Of a DNA stretch of 64,000 bases, positions 26,304 through 33,868 are shown piece by piece (positions within the stretch are counted from its first letter, which is position 1; each line of letters opens with the position of its first letter). This DNA comes from Dyadobacter jiangsuensis (GTDB taxonomy: Bacteria; Bacteroidota; Bacteroidia; Cytophagales; Spirosomataceae). A model generated the notes under the pieces. That model was given only the letters and a program-made list of their open reading frames with translations, was not told the DNA's origin and did not search any database. A program made the translations under genes and the position numbers. The stretch lies in the NCBI RefSeq assembly GCF_003014695.1, contig NZ_PYAS01000013.1, positions 62,001 to 126,000 on the forward strand, given 5' to 3'.

Positions 26304-26834
26304 TTAAAGTGCCCAGCTTTTTTGTCCTTTGGGCATGGGCCAGCTACCTTCGAACCGGCCTGGAATCGGCAGGTAATCGAGTGCTTGTGTCGCACCGATT
26401 TCGGATGTAAAATAGCCGGTAACGGTGAGCCCCTTCATTTGCAGGAAGAAAGGCTTGTCGGAAACGGTGGTCTTTTTGATAATGTCGTTTTTCTGAGCGG
26501 CGTCCAGCGCTGCGAAGTCTTTCGAGTAGGTTTCTTTGGCAAGCGCATCCACTTTGGCAAGACCATCGTAGAATTTTTTCTGATCTTCCATCGGGTAGCA
26601 GTCACGCATCACGCGAACAATAAACTTCTCGGCGCCGGCGGCTTTGGCGCCCGGTGTGCCGGTGGTAGGGATGATCACATCCGCAACTTCCGCAAGCAGG
26701 GCTTCCTGCTGATCGGACACTTCGAGGGATGGGCCGAAATTCAGACGCTCGCCTGCGATACCGGCCATAAGCGGTGCTGAAATCGCGCCGCCCAACAGGA
26801 AGGTTATTCTTTGAACAGCTTCTCTACGGTTCAT
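26304..26834 (-). CDS. Gluconate 2-dehydrogenase subunit 3-family protein
   Basis: This 176-residue protein is the small accessory subunit of the GMC dehydrogenase. It begins MNRREAVQRITFLLGGAISAP, a Tat-like signal with Arg-Arg, followed by ALLAEVADVIIPTTGTPGAKAAGAEKFI, the family's most conserved block, and a C-terminal FTSEIGATQALDYLPIPGRFEG. Family members carry the catalytic subunit out through the Tat pathway. It is 82 bp upstream of the GMC gene on the same strand, so the pair is an operon of small then large subunit. Confidence 0.9.
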   Translation of the reverse strand: MNRREAVQRITFLLGGAISAPLMAGIAGERLNFGPSLEVSDQQEALLAEVADVIIPTTGTPGAKAAGAEKFIVRVMRDCYPMEDQKKFYDGLAKVDALAKETYSKDFAALDAAQKNDIIKKTTVSDKPFFLQMKGLTVTGYFTSEIGATQALDYLPIPGRFEGSWPMPKGQKSWAL

Positions 26835-27009
26835 GGTTAGGTTATTAAGTCAGGAAATTCAAATTGCTATAAAAAATATCTTTTAAAGATAATAAGAAGG
26901 GCGTTTCGGGCATCAAAACAGGCCCTTTTTTCCGAATATTCATCCAAAAAGGCCTTTTGCACATCAAATTTCGTGAGGTCCGGATCCTATGCTGATATTT
27001 GAATCATAT

Positions 27010-27137
27010 TATTGGACTGGGGGCTGAGGCAACGGCAAATCAGACATCCTGTTGCATCAGTTAAAGGTTAGGTAATAGAGGAACGTTGAGTAAATAATGT
27101 AGATATCTTCCCTGAGGTTCAGGGAAGATATTTTTTT
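27010..27137 (+). ncRNA. Candidate small RNA ending in a strong terminator
   Basis: A 13-bp perfect stem (arms 27103-27115 and 27119-27131) with a 3-nt loop and a T-run is an excellent plus-strand terminator, yet no plus-strand protein gene precedes it. A -7-like GATATTTG at 26994-27001 (one mismatch to TAnnTTTG) would start a transcript near 27010, giving about 128 nt. I cannot assign it to a known RNA family; the 5' boundary is a guess. Confidence 0.3.
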
Positions 27138-27256
27138 GAGAGAGATTAAAAGAGCATACGCGCAATTCATAGTGGATAACCAACCTAACTAAACGAACAG
27201 CCAAGATCGCCACAGTTCCTGGGAGACTGGCGGATTCCTGATTGTACGATTGAGGC

Positions 27257-27287
27257 AAAAGGCCGGACGCGTCCGGCCTTTTTTTAT
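27257..27287. terminator. Perfect palindromic hairpin, bidirectional terminator
   Basis: Positions 27257-27282 form one unbroken palindrome (AAAAGGCCGGACG on the left arm) followed by more T on the plus strand and preceded by A. It can end transcription in both directions. It stands between the possible small RNA and the aldo/keto reductase gene. Confidence 0.7.
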
Positions 27288-27402
27288 GTCCTGATGTGCA
27301 CAAAAGGGCTTTTTGACTTGATGTTTGAGGATTTTATCCTTTATTTCGGTCGAGCAGGTCGCGCCATGCCGGCCGCGTTTTATCATTTTAACAACAACGC
27401 AA

Positions 27403-28455
27403 ATGGAATACAGACAACTGGGAGGATCGGGCTTGAAGGTGCCGGTGCTTAGCTTTGGTACCGGTACTTTCGGCGGTACGGGAGATTTCTTCAAGGCGTG
27501 GGGCAATACGCAGGTCGATGAAGCAACGAAGTTGGTGGGGCTGTGTATGGATGCCGGAATTAATTTTTTCGATACGGCCAATGTCTATTCGCAAGGTTTA
27601 TCCGAGGAAATCCTGGGTAAAGCGATCATAGGGCTGCGCGATAAGATTATCCTTTCCACAAAAGCGACATTCAGAATGGGGGATAAGCCGAACCAGTCAG
27701 GTTCAGGGCGTTTTCACCTGATCAAGGCTTGCGAGGATAGTCTGCGCAGGCTTCAAACGGACTACATTGATGTTTACCATATGCACGGCTTCGACGGCAC
27801 GACGCCCGTAGAGGAAACCCTCAGTGCATTGAACGACCTGATTCGCGCCGGAAAAGTGCGCTACATCGCTTGCTCAAACTTTTCCGGCTGGCACCTGATG
27901 AAATCACTATCGGTTTCAGAGCGGTATGGTTGGGCGAAATACATTGCACATCAGGCGCATTATTCATTGCTGAGCAGGGAGCTGGAGTGGGAACTGATGC
28001 CGTTGGGTGTCGATCAGAAGGTGGGGACGATCGTGTGGAGCCCCCTGTCGGCCGGACGCCTGGGAGGAAAATACCGCAGAAATCAACCGCTTCCGCCGGA
28101 AGGGCGTATTGCTCAGGGAGGCGGGGAAGGGCCTGCCATACCGGAGGACTTTTTCTTTAACCTGATCGACGTGCTCGATGAAGTAGCTGCTGAAACGGAA
28201 AAGACCGTTGCGCAAGTGGCACTGAACTGGCTGTTGCAGCGCCCGACTGTCAGCAATATTGTGATCGGTGCGCGGAATGAGGAACAATTGAAGCAAAACC
28301 TTGATGCAGTGGGTTGGAACCTCACGCTGGAACAGGTGAAACGTCTCGATGCAGCGAGTGAAAAGTCGCCGATCTACCCTTATTGGCATCAGCGGAAGAA
28401 TACTACATTAAACCCGCTTCCTGATTTCTACGGCCATCTTGCGGCCCGACAATAA
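27403..28455 (+). CDS. Aldo/keto reductase
   Basis: This 350-residue NAD(P)H-dependent oxidoreductase has a complete AKR active site: Asp57 and Tyr62 in FFDTANVYSQG, Lys87 in LSTKATF and His128 in VYHMHGF. The C-terminal ALNWLLQRPTVSNIVIGARNEEQL motif binds the cofactor. Sequence features point to the broad YdhF/Kv-beta-like group; the natural substrate is unknown. The ATG at 27403 gives the standard MEYRQLGGSGLKVP start, and the longer upstream frame is rejected. It is monocistronic and converges on the LuxR-type regulator gene. Confidence 0.92.
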   Translation: MEYRQLGGSGLKVPVLSFGTGTFGGTGDFFKAWGNTQVDEATKLVGLCMDAGINFFDTANVYSQGLSEEILGKAIIGLRDKIILSTKATFRMGDKPNQSGSGRFHLIKACEDSLRRLQTDYIDVYHMHGFDGTTPVEETLSALNDLIRAGKVRYIACSNFSGWHLMKSLSVSERYGWAKYIAHQAHYSLLSRELEWELMPLGVDQKVGTIVWSPLSAGRLGGKYRRNQPLPPEGRIAQGGGEGPAIPEDFFFNLIDVLDEVAAETEKTVAQVALNWLLQRPTVSNIVIGARNEEQLKQNLDAVGWNLTLEQVKRLDAASEKSPIYPYWHQRKNTTLNPLPDFYGHLAARQ

Positions 28456-28486
28456 AATGTAACCGGAGGCTGGGCGGCATGACTTG

Positions 28487-29125
28487 CTACCTGGCCTCCG
28501 GGATGTATAGCCCGTGCTGCATCGCATATACGATGAGATCGGTGGTGCGGCGTACTTTCAGCTTGTCCATAACGCTGCGGTGATAATATTGCACCGTATG
28601 GGCGCTTAGTTTTAGCTCGTAGGCAATTTCCTTGATCGTGTGCCCCCCGCAGACCTTTTGAAGCACTTCTTTTTCCCTTGGAGAGAGATGCATAACCACT
28701 TCTTCCTCCGTGAAAACACTGTTGATCAGGGCATCCCGAATGGTTTTTCCAATGTACTGTTTTCCTGCCCGCACCTGAAAAATAGATTCCCGGAATTCCT
28801 CAAAAAGCGTTGATTTTGACAAAAAACTGTTCGCTCCACGACGGATGGTGTGTTTGACGGTTTGCGCATCAGTGACCGTCGACAGCACTATCACTTTCAA
28901 TTCCCTTGGTAACGTCGATCGGCACACGTCGAGCAATTCGAGGCCATTCTGACCGTTGAGGGCGAGATCCATAACCAGGATATCAGGCGGCGTGCCGCTT
29001 CTTTGGGTTAGAAAGTCTTTGCCATCCGTGTATGCTTCAACCGTTTCCACCTCAGGTATCAGCTTCAACAAATTTTGAAGGGCATCAGCGAGAAGAAGGT
29101 GTTCATCTACTAAAACTATATTCAT
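28487..29125 (-). CDS. Orphan NarL/LuxR-family response regulator
   Basis: This 212-residue protein has a receiver domain with the acidic pair Asp7-Glu8, phosphoacceptor Asp53 (VMDL), Ser82-Thr83 and Lys104 (FLSKS), and a LuxR-type HTH at about 147-205 (LSPREKEVLQKVCGG, IKEIAYELKLSAHTVQYYHRSVMDKLKV). All phosphorelay residues are intact, so it should be controlled by a histidine kinase, but no kinase gene is in the window. It is divergent from a T9SS adhesin-like gene whose promoter carries a sharp palindrome, a plausible target. An 8-bp stem (28463-28470 with 28494-28501) overlaps its last codons. Confidence 0.93.
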   Translation of the reverse strand: MNIVLVDEHLLLADALQNLLKLIPEVETVEAYTDGKDFLTQRSGTPPDILVMDLALNGQNGLELLDVCRSTLPRELKVIVLSTVTDAQTVKHTIRRGANSFLSKSTLFEEFRESIFQVRAGKQYIGKTIRDALINSVFTEEEVVMHLSPREKEVLQKVCGGHTIKEIAYELKLSAHTVQYYHRSVMDKLKVRRTTDLIVYAMQHGLYIPEAR

Positions 29126-29369
29126 AGAATTACTTTTGAGTATTATACAACCTAATTTGATACCCGGATTTTGTACAATTCGATCATTTGATATTTATAG
29201 TGGCAAGAGCGAATGCCTCGAAATATTTGTCGTTTTAAGATATAATCAATTCAGCTACACAAAATACTCGAATATAATGCAAATAGGCCAGCGATTGGAG
29301 TGTAGTAGTTATTTGCCGGAAGTAACTTTCGGTGAGTTTTTAACGCTCGCGTGGATAAAATTAGTTCTA

Positions 29370-29391
29370 TACCCCCAAATTTTTGGGGGTA
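29370..29391. promoter_or_regulatory. Palindromic operator candidate upstream of the adhesin-like gene
   Basis: Perfect 10-bp arms TACCCCCAAA (29370-29379) and TTTGGGGGTA (29382-29391) flank two T. The GC-rich ends stand out in an AT-rich background. The site ends 23 bp before the -33 element of a consensus promoter, a position typical of activator binding. Confidence 0.55.
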
Positions 29392-29414
29392 CAATCATAC
29401 TAAAAATATGTGGG

Positions 29415-29444
29415 TTTGTTTTGATCCATTTATAAATACATTTG
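29415..29444 (+). promoter_or_regulatory. Bacteroidota-type promoter of the adhesin-like gene
   Basis: TTTG at 29415-29418 is followed after 18 bp by TACATTTG at 29437-29444, a perfect TAnnTTTG -7 element. Transcription would start near 29450, leaving a long untranslated leader. Confidence 0.6.
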
Positions 29445-29795
29445 CAAATAAGTACTATCTAGTTTGAGAAAATAGTATAACTAAATGGACGTACTTGTTT
29501 TCACCCATATTCTTAAAGTCATCAACTCTTAAACCATTTCATAGTACGCTTACAAAAATTACTTGCTCATCTCTTTTGACCGGCACTCCGGTTATTCGTT
29601 AGACGACACCTTCACAAGAAAGACTATCTGGCGCTCGTGCGTATAGGAATCTGCGTGCGCGTGCAGGTGGGGCACCACATTGGATTATACCATGCTACCG
29701 GTTTTGTCGGGATGAGGTTTTCTTTATCTAATCGCTTGAATTTCTGTTCAATTAATCACATAACGGTTTATTTCTATTCTAAAATTTCTATCACT

Positions 29796-31793
29796 ATGAA
29801 AAGTTCTATCGGCTATTTAACCAGAAAGTTGGCGTCGAGCTCAGCCCGATGGAAAGCGGGCGTATTTCTGCTTTCCATGATGGCAAACGGTGCAGTTGCT
29901 CAGCAATACGTTACGAGTACCAGCACAGACGTGAATTCGGAAGCACTCGCAACATCCTATGTTAACGATAAGGACAATGCCATCGGAGCATCCAATAGTA
30001 CAGTGGCAACGATATCTGCTGCTGGTCTGGTTGTCAACGTATTACCTGGAGTGAGTGTAACGCATTCGAGTGATGCGGCATTGGTACTGAACTTTGGGTC
30101 GTCAATCCCGGCGGGCAAAACTACTTACGTGCGTATTAATAGCCTGACACAAACAGGTTTGAACCTGGATCTGAGCTCATTGCTCAATGCGCTGGGATTA
30201 CTCGAAAACCAGACGATTTCGGTTTCTTCAAATGGAGGGGTTACCAAGCAGGAACTGGTGCGTAATGCAGCAGGAGAATTGTTCATCGCGATTACGCCCA
30301 CGAACTCCTATACCAGTGTGACGGTGGGATTGAATTTTGATAATTCAACAAGTCAGTTATTAGGAGTTGCGTTGGGCCGCATCACTATGACAATCGATTA
30401 TGCAGCGAGCTATGAGAATCTGGTGCTCGCTCCCTGTGACGCAGCTTCATTTGCTTTCGCAGGCGTGAATCCCCACGCAGCAGGCATTGCGCTAACTCTG
30501 ACGGAAGCATTGCAAAATCCTGAACGTGCAATTGACGGAGACGTAAGCGCAGGTAACTTTTCACTGCTTCAGAACGGAGCAGTAGCCCTGGCTTCAACGG
30601 TTTCACAAACAGTATTTCTGGGTAAAACTTCTCCTGGAACTAATGAGGTAGTCGCTACGATCTCCAAACCATCTGCATTGCTCAACCTTGGTGTTTTGGA
30701 AAATATCGTTTTCCAGGCCTATCTGGGTGAGACAGCGGTAGGTACGCCGCAAACGGTAGAAAATCTGCTAGTTGATCTGGATCTTCTGACCCTATTTGGC
30801 AATGACGGACTGGCAACTATCAGATTTGTGCCCGGCTCCGCTTACGACCGTATCAAGGTAACATCTGTGACTATTTTGAATGCGAACCTGTTCACTGGGC
30901 TTCGAATCCACGAATTAGGCTCGCGTCCTCCGGTTGTTATGACCGGCGGTGTATTTCCTCCAACCAGAGTGGGTGATCCTTTGAACGTTAGCATTACTAC
31001 TGCTGTGGCTGGAAACGGTCAGCCAGGATTCAGCCTGAATTGCGGTGTGCCAGCAAACTACACTTTTGCGTTGTCTAATGTTACGCAAAATGCCCGTGTA
31101 CTCGCTGGGTCGCTGCCGAACACGATCACTTTGAACTCGAATGGAACATTGTCAGGAACGCCGGTTACGGGCCAGGATGGAACTTACGATTTCGATATTG
31201 AGACCACCAATAGTTTCGGGCAGACCGATACTACTGTCTTCCGTCTTGTGATCGAGAAGGCTTTGCCTGTAACATTGGTTAGCTTCAAAGCCTTGTCCGA
31301 AGGTCAGACATCTTCTCTGTCCTGGACTACCTCGGAGGAAACCAACAGCGACCGCTTCGATATCGAGCGCAGCCAGAATGGCAAAAACTGGGTGAAAATC
31401 GGCTCTTTGTCTTCACACAACGAAAGCAAAGTGAACCAATATTATTCTTTCGCGGACGCGACTCCTTTGAGAGGCGATAACTACTACCGCCTGAAAATGG
31501 TCGACCGCGACGAGACATTCGCTTACAGCCATATCGAACACCTGAATTTCAATGGTATTGCACTGGTTTATCCTAACCCGGTGAGCGCTTCGCAAAATCT
31601 GACGTTCAACGTTGGAGATTGGAGCAAAGTAAGCCAGGTGAAGGTGGTAAATGCTGCCGGAAAGGTAGTATTAGAAGCCTCGAATGCATTGCTTTCGGGA
31701 CTCAATGCCCGCAACCTTGTAGCAGGCGCGTATGTGGTACAGGTTACGCATACCGACGGAACTGTAAGTTCACAGAGATTTGTAAGACAGTAA
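29796..31793 (+). CDS. Large secreted Ig-like protein with T9SS sorting domain
   Basis: This 665-residue protein starts at the ATG at 29796, which gives a signal peptide (…ANGAVAQQ). Residues ~35-430 are beta-rich with Thr/Ser/Val repeats and no enzyme motif. Around 440-515 is a putative cadherin/He_PIG-type Ig domain (LPNTITLNSNGTLSGTPVTGQDGTYDFDIE). Then comes LVSFKALSEGQTSSLSWTTSEE, DRFDIERSQNGKNW and YYRLKMVDRDETFAYS, followed by a type-A T9SS tail from VYPNPVSASQNL to SSQRFVRQ. It is probably a surface adhesin or matrix protein. It faces an orphan LuxR-type regulator and has a long leader. Confidence 0.85.
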   Translation: MKSSIGYLTRKLASSSARWKAGVFLLSMMANGAVAQQYVTSTSTDVNSEALATSYVNDKDNAIGASNSTVATISAAGLVVNVLPGVSVTHSSDAALVLNFGSSIPAGKTTYVRINSLTQTGLNLDLSSLLNALGLLENQTISVSSNGGVTKQELVRNAAGELFIAITPTNSYTSVTVGLNFDNSTSQLLGVALGRITMTIDYAASYENLVLAPCDAASFAFAGVNPHAAGIALTLTEALQNPERAIDGDVSAGNFSLLQNGAVALASTVSQTVFLGKTSPGTNEVVATISKPSALLNLGVLENIVFQAYLGETAVGTPQTVENLLVDLDLLTLFGNDGLATIRFVPGSAYDRIKVTSVTILNANLFTGLRIHELGSRPPVVMTGGVFPPTRVGDPLNVSITTAVAGNGQPGFSLNCGVPANYTFALSNVTQNARVLAGSLPNTITLNSNGTLSGTPVTGQDGTYDFDIETTNSFGQTDTTVFRLVIEKALPVTLVSFKALSEGQTSSLSWTTSEETNSDRFDIERSQNGKNWVKIGSLSSHNESKVNQYYSFADATPLRGDNYYRLKMVDRDETFAYSHIEHLNFNGIALVYPNPVSASQNLTFNVGDWSKVSQVKVVNAAGKVVLEASNALLSGLNARNLVAGAYVVQVTHTDGTVSSQRFVRQ

Positions 31794-31818
31794 TTGTCCT
31801 GTCTCACACGATACACAA

Positions 31819-31856
31819 ACAAACCGCTGGCCGATAAGTCAGCGGTTTGTTTTTTA
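31819..31856 (+). terminator. Rho-independent terminator after the adhesin-like gene
   Basis: A perfect 11-bp stem (ACAAACCGCTG at 31819-31829 with CAGCGGTTTGT at 31840-31850) is followed by a T-run. Confidence 0.9.
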
Positions 31857-31908
31857 TAAGGATTTCAAAAAGGGGACGACTACTACTTTTTTTGAAACCG
31901 TAGAGCGG

Positions 31909-31916
31909 TATATTTG
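31909..31916 (+). promoter_or_regulatory. Consensus -7 element of the FxLYD-like gene
   Basis: TATATTTG matches TAnnTTTG exactly and lies 36 bp before the ATG at 31952. A TTTG at 31891-31894 is only 14 bp upstream, shorter than the usual 17-23 bp, so the -33 element is uncertain. Confidence 0.45.
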
Positions 31917-31951
31917 AGCTTTGAAGTACCCCAATTATCAACGTTAGTTAT

Positions 31952-32449
31952 ATGCCTAGCAAAAGAGGTAAAAAGAGCAAGTTCAAAAAGGTCCTGATTC
32001 CGGTGTTGAAATGGGCCAGTGCGATTATTCCGGTTTGTGTCTTTATTTACATTCTATACTACTACAAGCAACTCGATTTTCTGAAACCGAAGGAGCAGGT
32101 CAAAACAGAAACAAAAGTGCTGACTTCGGGCGATTCGTTGCAGGCGGGCATTGGCGGGTCGGAGGAGTTGGCTGCTCAGATACACGTCACAAACAACGAA
32201 TGGCATCAGGTAGGAGGGCTTGCAATCCACAATATGGTGATTGAAAACACATCCGCCTCACCGGTAAAAAGTGTAGAAGTGGAGTTTAAATACCTCAACG
32301 ACGTGCAAGCCGTCGTAACGTCCAAGGTTATTACGATCAAAACGCCTGTTCCTGCTAAAAAATCAGCAAAAGTATCAGGGCTGAGTGTGGGTTATGTCAA
32401 CAATTCGGTGGTGGGATGTGACGTGAAAGTGCTCAGTGCGAGAATGTAG
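31952..32449 (+). CDS. Membrane-anchored beta-sandwich protein (FxLYD-like)
   Basis: This 165-residue protein has a very basic N-terminus (MPSKRGKKSKFKK), one membrane helix (about 17-37) and an extracytoplasmic domain from about residue 78. That domain alternates strands in the order WHQVGGLAIHNMVIENTS, VKSVEVEFKYLND and PAKKSAKVSGLSVGYV, a pattern like the FxLYD or similar small beta-sandwich domains. The topology (basic end inside) places the domain in the periplasm. No catalytic residues are seen and the role is unknown. It lies between strong terminators and has its own -7 element. Confidence 0.75.
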   Translation: MPSKRGKKSKFKKVLIPVLKWASAIIPVCVFIYILYYYKQLDFLKPKEQVKTETKVLTSGDSLQAGIGGSEELAAQIHVTNNEWHQVGGLAIHNMVIENTSASPVKSVEVEFKYLNDVQAVVTSKVITIKTPVPAKKSAKVSGLSVGYVNNSVVGCDVKVLSARM

Positions 32450-32519
32450 CATTTGCGGTGAAAACCGGTTGGTACGATTATTTAAGTTTATCCGCTGAAC
32501 CTGACTAACAGCGGATACC

Positions 32520-32714
32520 ATGGCACAGTTACTTCAAAACCTCTACAATCTGGCACCGATCCTGGCGATGATCGCCCTGGCAGGTGCGGCAGCTGGTGGG
32601 TTCTGGCTGGTCGTTGAACTGAAAAAGAGAAGCGCCCATACCCACTATTCCGTAAGCGACCGTTTGTTCCTCAAACGCAATGCCAACAGACTTCGTAAAA
32701 TGCAGCTACATTAA
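32520..32714 (+). CDS. Small single-span membrane protein
   Basis: This 64-residue frame has a hydrophobic helix (about 11-33, with AAAGGFWLVV) followed by a basic tail (ELKKRS, FLKRNANRLRKMQLH). I do not recognise a family. It lies 70 bp after the FxLYD-like gene and is followed within 17 bp by a strong terminator, which supports it being the last gene of that transcript. The basic C-terminus should stay in the cytoplasm. Confidence 0.55.
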   Translation: MAQLLQNLYNLAPILAMIALAGAAAGGFWLVVELKKRSAHTHYSVSDRLFLKRNANRLRKMQLH

Positions 32715-32730
32715 GATAGGAGTATAAGAA

Positions 32731-32768
32731 AACATCCCAGTTACAAAGTAACCGGGATGTTTGATTTT
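32731..32768 (+). terminator. Rho-independent terminator
   Basis: Arms AACATCCC…GTTAC (32731-32744) and GTAAC…GGGATGTT (32748-32762) form a 14-position stem with one mismatch and a 3-nt loop, followed by a T-rich run. Confidence 0.8.
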
Positions 32769-32913
32769 ACTCAACGTTATTGAAAACCTTTTGACGGGTT
32801 TTCGATACAAACTTAATGATTTCTTTATTCAAAACATTGTTTTTTGTTTACGAAATAATATTTTTTGTAGCCGTAGTGCAGCATGTATTTACTATACGGT
32901 TAGGAGTGGCTGA

Positions 32914-33477
32914 TCATGCCTGAGTATCAAGCACTATCGTTTTGACCTGATCGATAAAGTTTTGCAAATCAGACACAGAATACTGCTGCTTTTTTACATT
33001 TTCATAGTCGAAATACACCGAAAGCATGCGGTTGTATTTGATCAGTGAATTGCTTTTGTGCGACTTTAATTCGCGGCCTTTGTACTCACCATGCTCATCC
33101 ATTCGGTCAACAAGATATGACATCATATAGTAATGCATGCCGCTATCCTGATCGAACCCTTCGAATTCCAGAGATGCCAGATCCAGCGCTTCTTTATCGG
33201 CTTCGGGCAACAAACGAATGGAATCATTGATGCGGCTGTACATCTTCATGATATCGGAAATTTCGTTGTAGACGCTCAACGGGACTTCTTCGTACAAGTT
33301 GTTAAACACCTTGGGATACAGGCCTGTATAGCCCTTTTCCAGTATTTCAATTCGTTTTTCATACAACTCACGCTCTTTTTCGTTTCCAATAGCGGAGAGG
33401 ATTTTGCATTGATTGATCAGGAGTTGTCTTTCAATGAGGGAAATGCTTTCGGGGATCATATAAAGCTGGTTCGACAT
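32914..33477 (-). CDS. YfbU-family protein
   Basis: From the ATG at 33477 this is a 187-residue helical protein that matches the E. coli YfbU pattern: an early LIERQLLINQCKIL helix, the ILEKGYTGLYPKVF segment, NEISDIMKMYSRI and a late NSLIKYNRMLSVYFDY. YfbU is a conserved cytoplasmic protein whose biochemical role is not settled; it has been linked to cell death phenotypes in E. coli. The longer frame back to 33600 adds a Cys-rich, unlikely N-terminus that crosses two palindromes, so it is rejected. It is divergent from an 84-residue gene. Confidence 0.8.
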   Translation of the reverse strand: MSNQLYMIPESISLIERQLLINQCKILSAIGNEKERELYEKRIEILEKGYTGLYPKVFNNLYEEVPLSVYNEISDIMKMYSRINDSIRLLPEADKEALDLASLEFEGFDQDSGMHYYMMSYLVDRMDEHGEYKGRELKSHKSNSLIKYNRMLSVYFDYENVKKQQYSVSDLQNFIDQVKTIVLDTQA

Positions 33478-33520
33478 TTTTAGCAAGTTAATGGTAATAG
33501 GCACATTTTGTGTCTGCTTT

Positions 33521-33565
33521 ACATTGCAATGTTCCGGAAAGTTTGCTCTTTTACAATTGCATTGT
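33521..33565. promoter_or_regulatory. Pair of related palindromes between divergent yfbU-like and 84-residue genes
   Basis: ACATTGCAATGT (33521-33532, perfect) and ACAATTGCATTGT (33553-33565, 5-bp arms around TGC) share the TTGCA core and are centred 32.5 bp apart, close to three helical turns. They sit in the 136-bp gap between two divergent genes, as expected for a shared operator. Confidence 0.45.
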
Positions 33566-33613
33566 TCAGTTATTCTGTACATCTGCCGGTCAATATTCAT
33601 TTCGACTCAACAT

Positions 33614-33868
33614 ATGGAACAATCACACCCCGATTCAACTCGCCCGGATAACTATAAAAATGGGAGCGAGGAGTCGCTTGCCGATTACGTGAAGCGCAAG
33701 GAAACAGAGGAAAACCTCAAAAAGCTGGCTCAAAAACTGGAAAGTGACCTAAAAAATCCACACGGACGGGACGTATCCGCGCGGGACGTATCCACGCCGG
33801 ACGTATCCACGCCGGACTTGTCCTTCGAGAAATTCGAAGAGAAGCGTAGGAAACGCGACGGTCAATAG
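33614..33868 (+). CDS. Small charged protein with a pentapeptide repeat
   Basis: I do not recognise this 84-residue protein. It is very hydrophilic: SLADYVKRKETEENLKKLAQKLESDLKN is probably a helix or short coiled coil, followed by a repeat RDVSA-RDVST-PDVST-PDLS and a basic end EEKRRKRDGQ. The repeat comes from a 15-bp tandem DNA repeat (33769-33823). The start at 33614 is chosen because the longer frame back to 33491 is hydrophobic, Cys-rich and overlaps palindromes. Its last 7 bp overlap the convergent rarA. Confidence 0.6.
   Translation: MEQSHPDSTRPDNYKNGSEESLADYVKRKETEENLKKLAQKLESDLKNPHGRDVSARDVSTPDVSTPDLSFEKFEEKRRKRDGQ
33769..33823 (+). repeat. 15-bp tandem repeat inside a small gene
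   Basis: Three consecutive copies of GGACGTATCC(A/G)CGC(C/G) at 33769-33783, 33784-33798 and 33799-33813 are followed by a partial, diverged fourth copy. The unit length is a multiple of three, so gain or loss of copies would keep the reading frame. Confidence 0.8.

Larger units (their letters stand above)
26835..27402. other. 568-bp gene-free region with two plus-strand terminator hairpins
   Basis: No convincing open frame is present on either strand. The region contains a near-palindrome at 26877-26890, a short GC stem before a T-run near 26893-26926, a possible small RNA at 27010-27137 and a second strong hairpin at 27257-27287. Two plus-strand terminators without a plus-strand gene ahead of them suggest untranslated transcripts. 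Confidence 0.6.
29126..29795. other. 670-bp AT-rich control region between regulator and adhesin-like genes
   Basis: It contains a palindrome at 29370-29391 and a consensus promoter at 29415-29444, which implies a leader of about 345 nt before the ATG at 29796. A 99-codon frame at 29136-29435 overlaps these sites, has no family features and is rejected. In-frame extension of the adhesin-like gene back to 29637 gives no signal peptide and is also rejected. Confidence 0.6.

Noticed and set aside
27010..27137. tmRNA or tRNA in the gene-free region.
   Set aside because: No cloverleaf, no T-loop GGTTCGA-type sequence and no tmRNA tag frame could be found.
28463..28501. Stem CCGGAGGC/GCCTCCGG as a terminator between the aldo/keto reductase and regulator genes.
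   Set aside because: The right arm lies in the coding end of the regulator, the loop is 23 nt and no T-run follows, so it is not counted as a terminator.
29136..29435. A 99-codon plus-strand frame between the LuxR-type regulator and adhesin-like genes.
   Set aside because: It overlaps the palindrome and most of the consensus promoter, has AT-driven composition and no recognisable motif.
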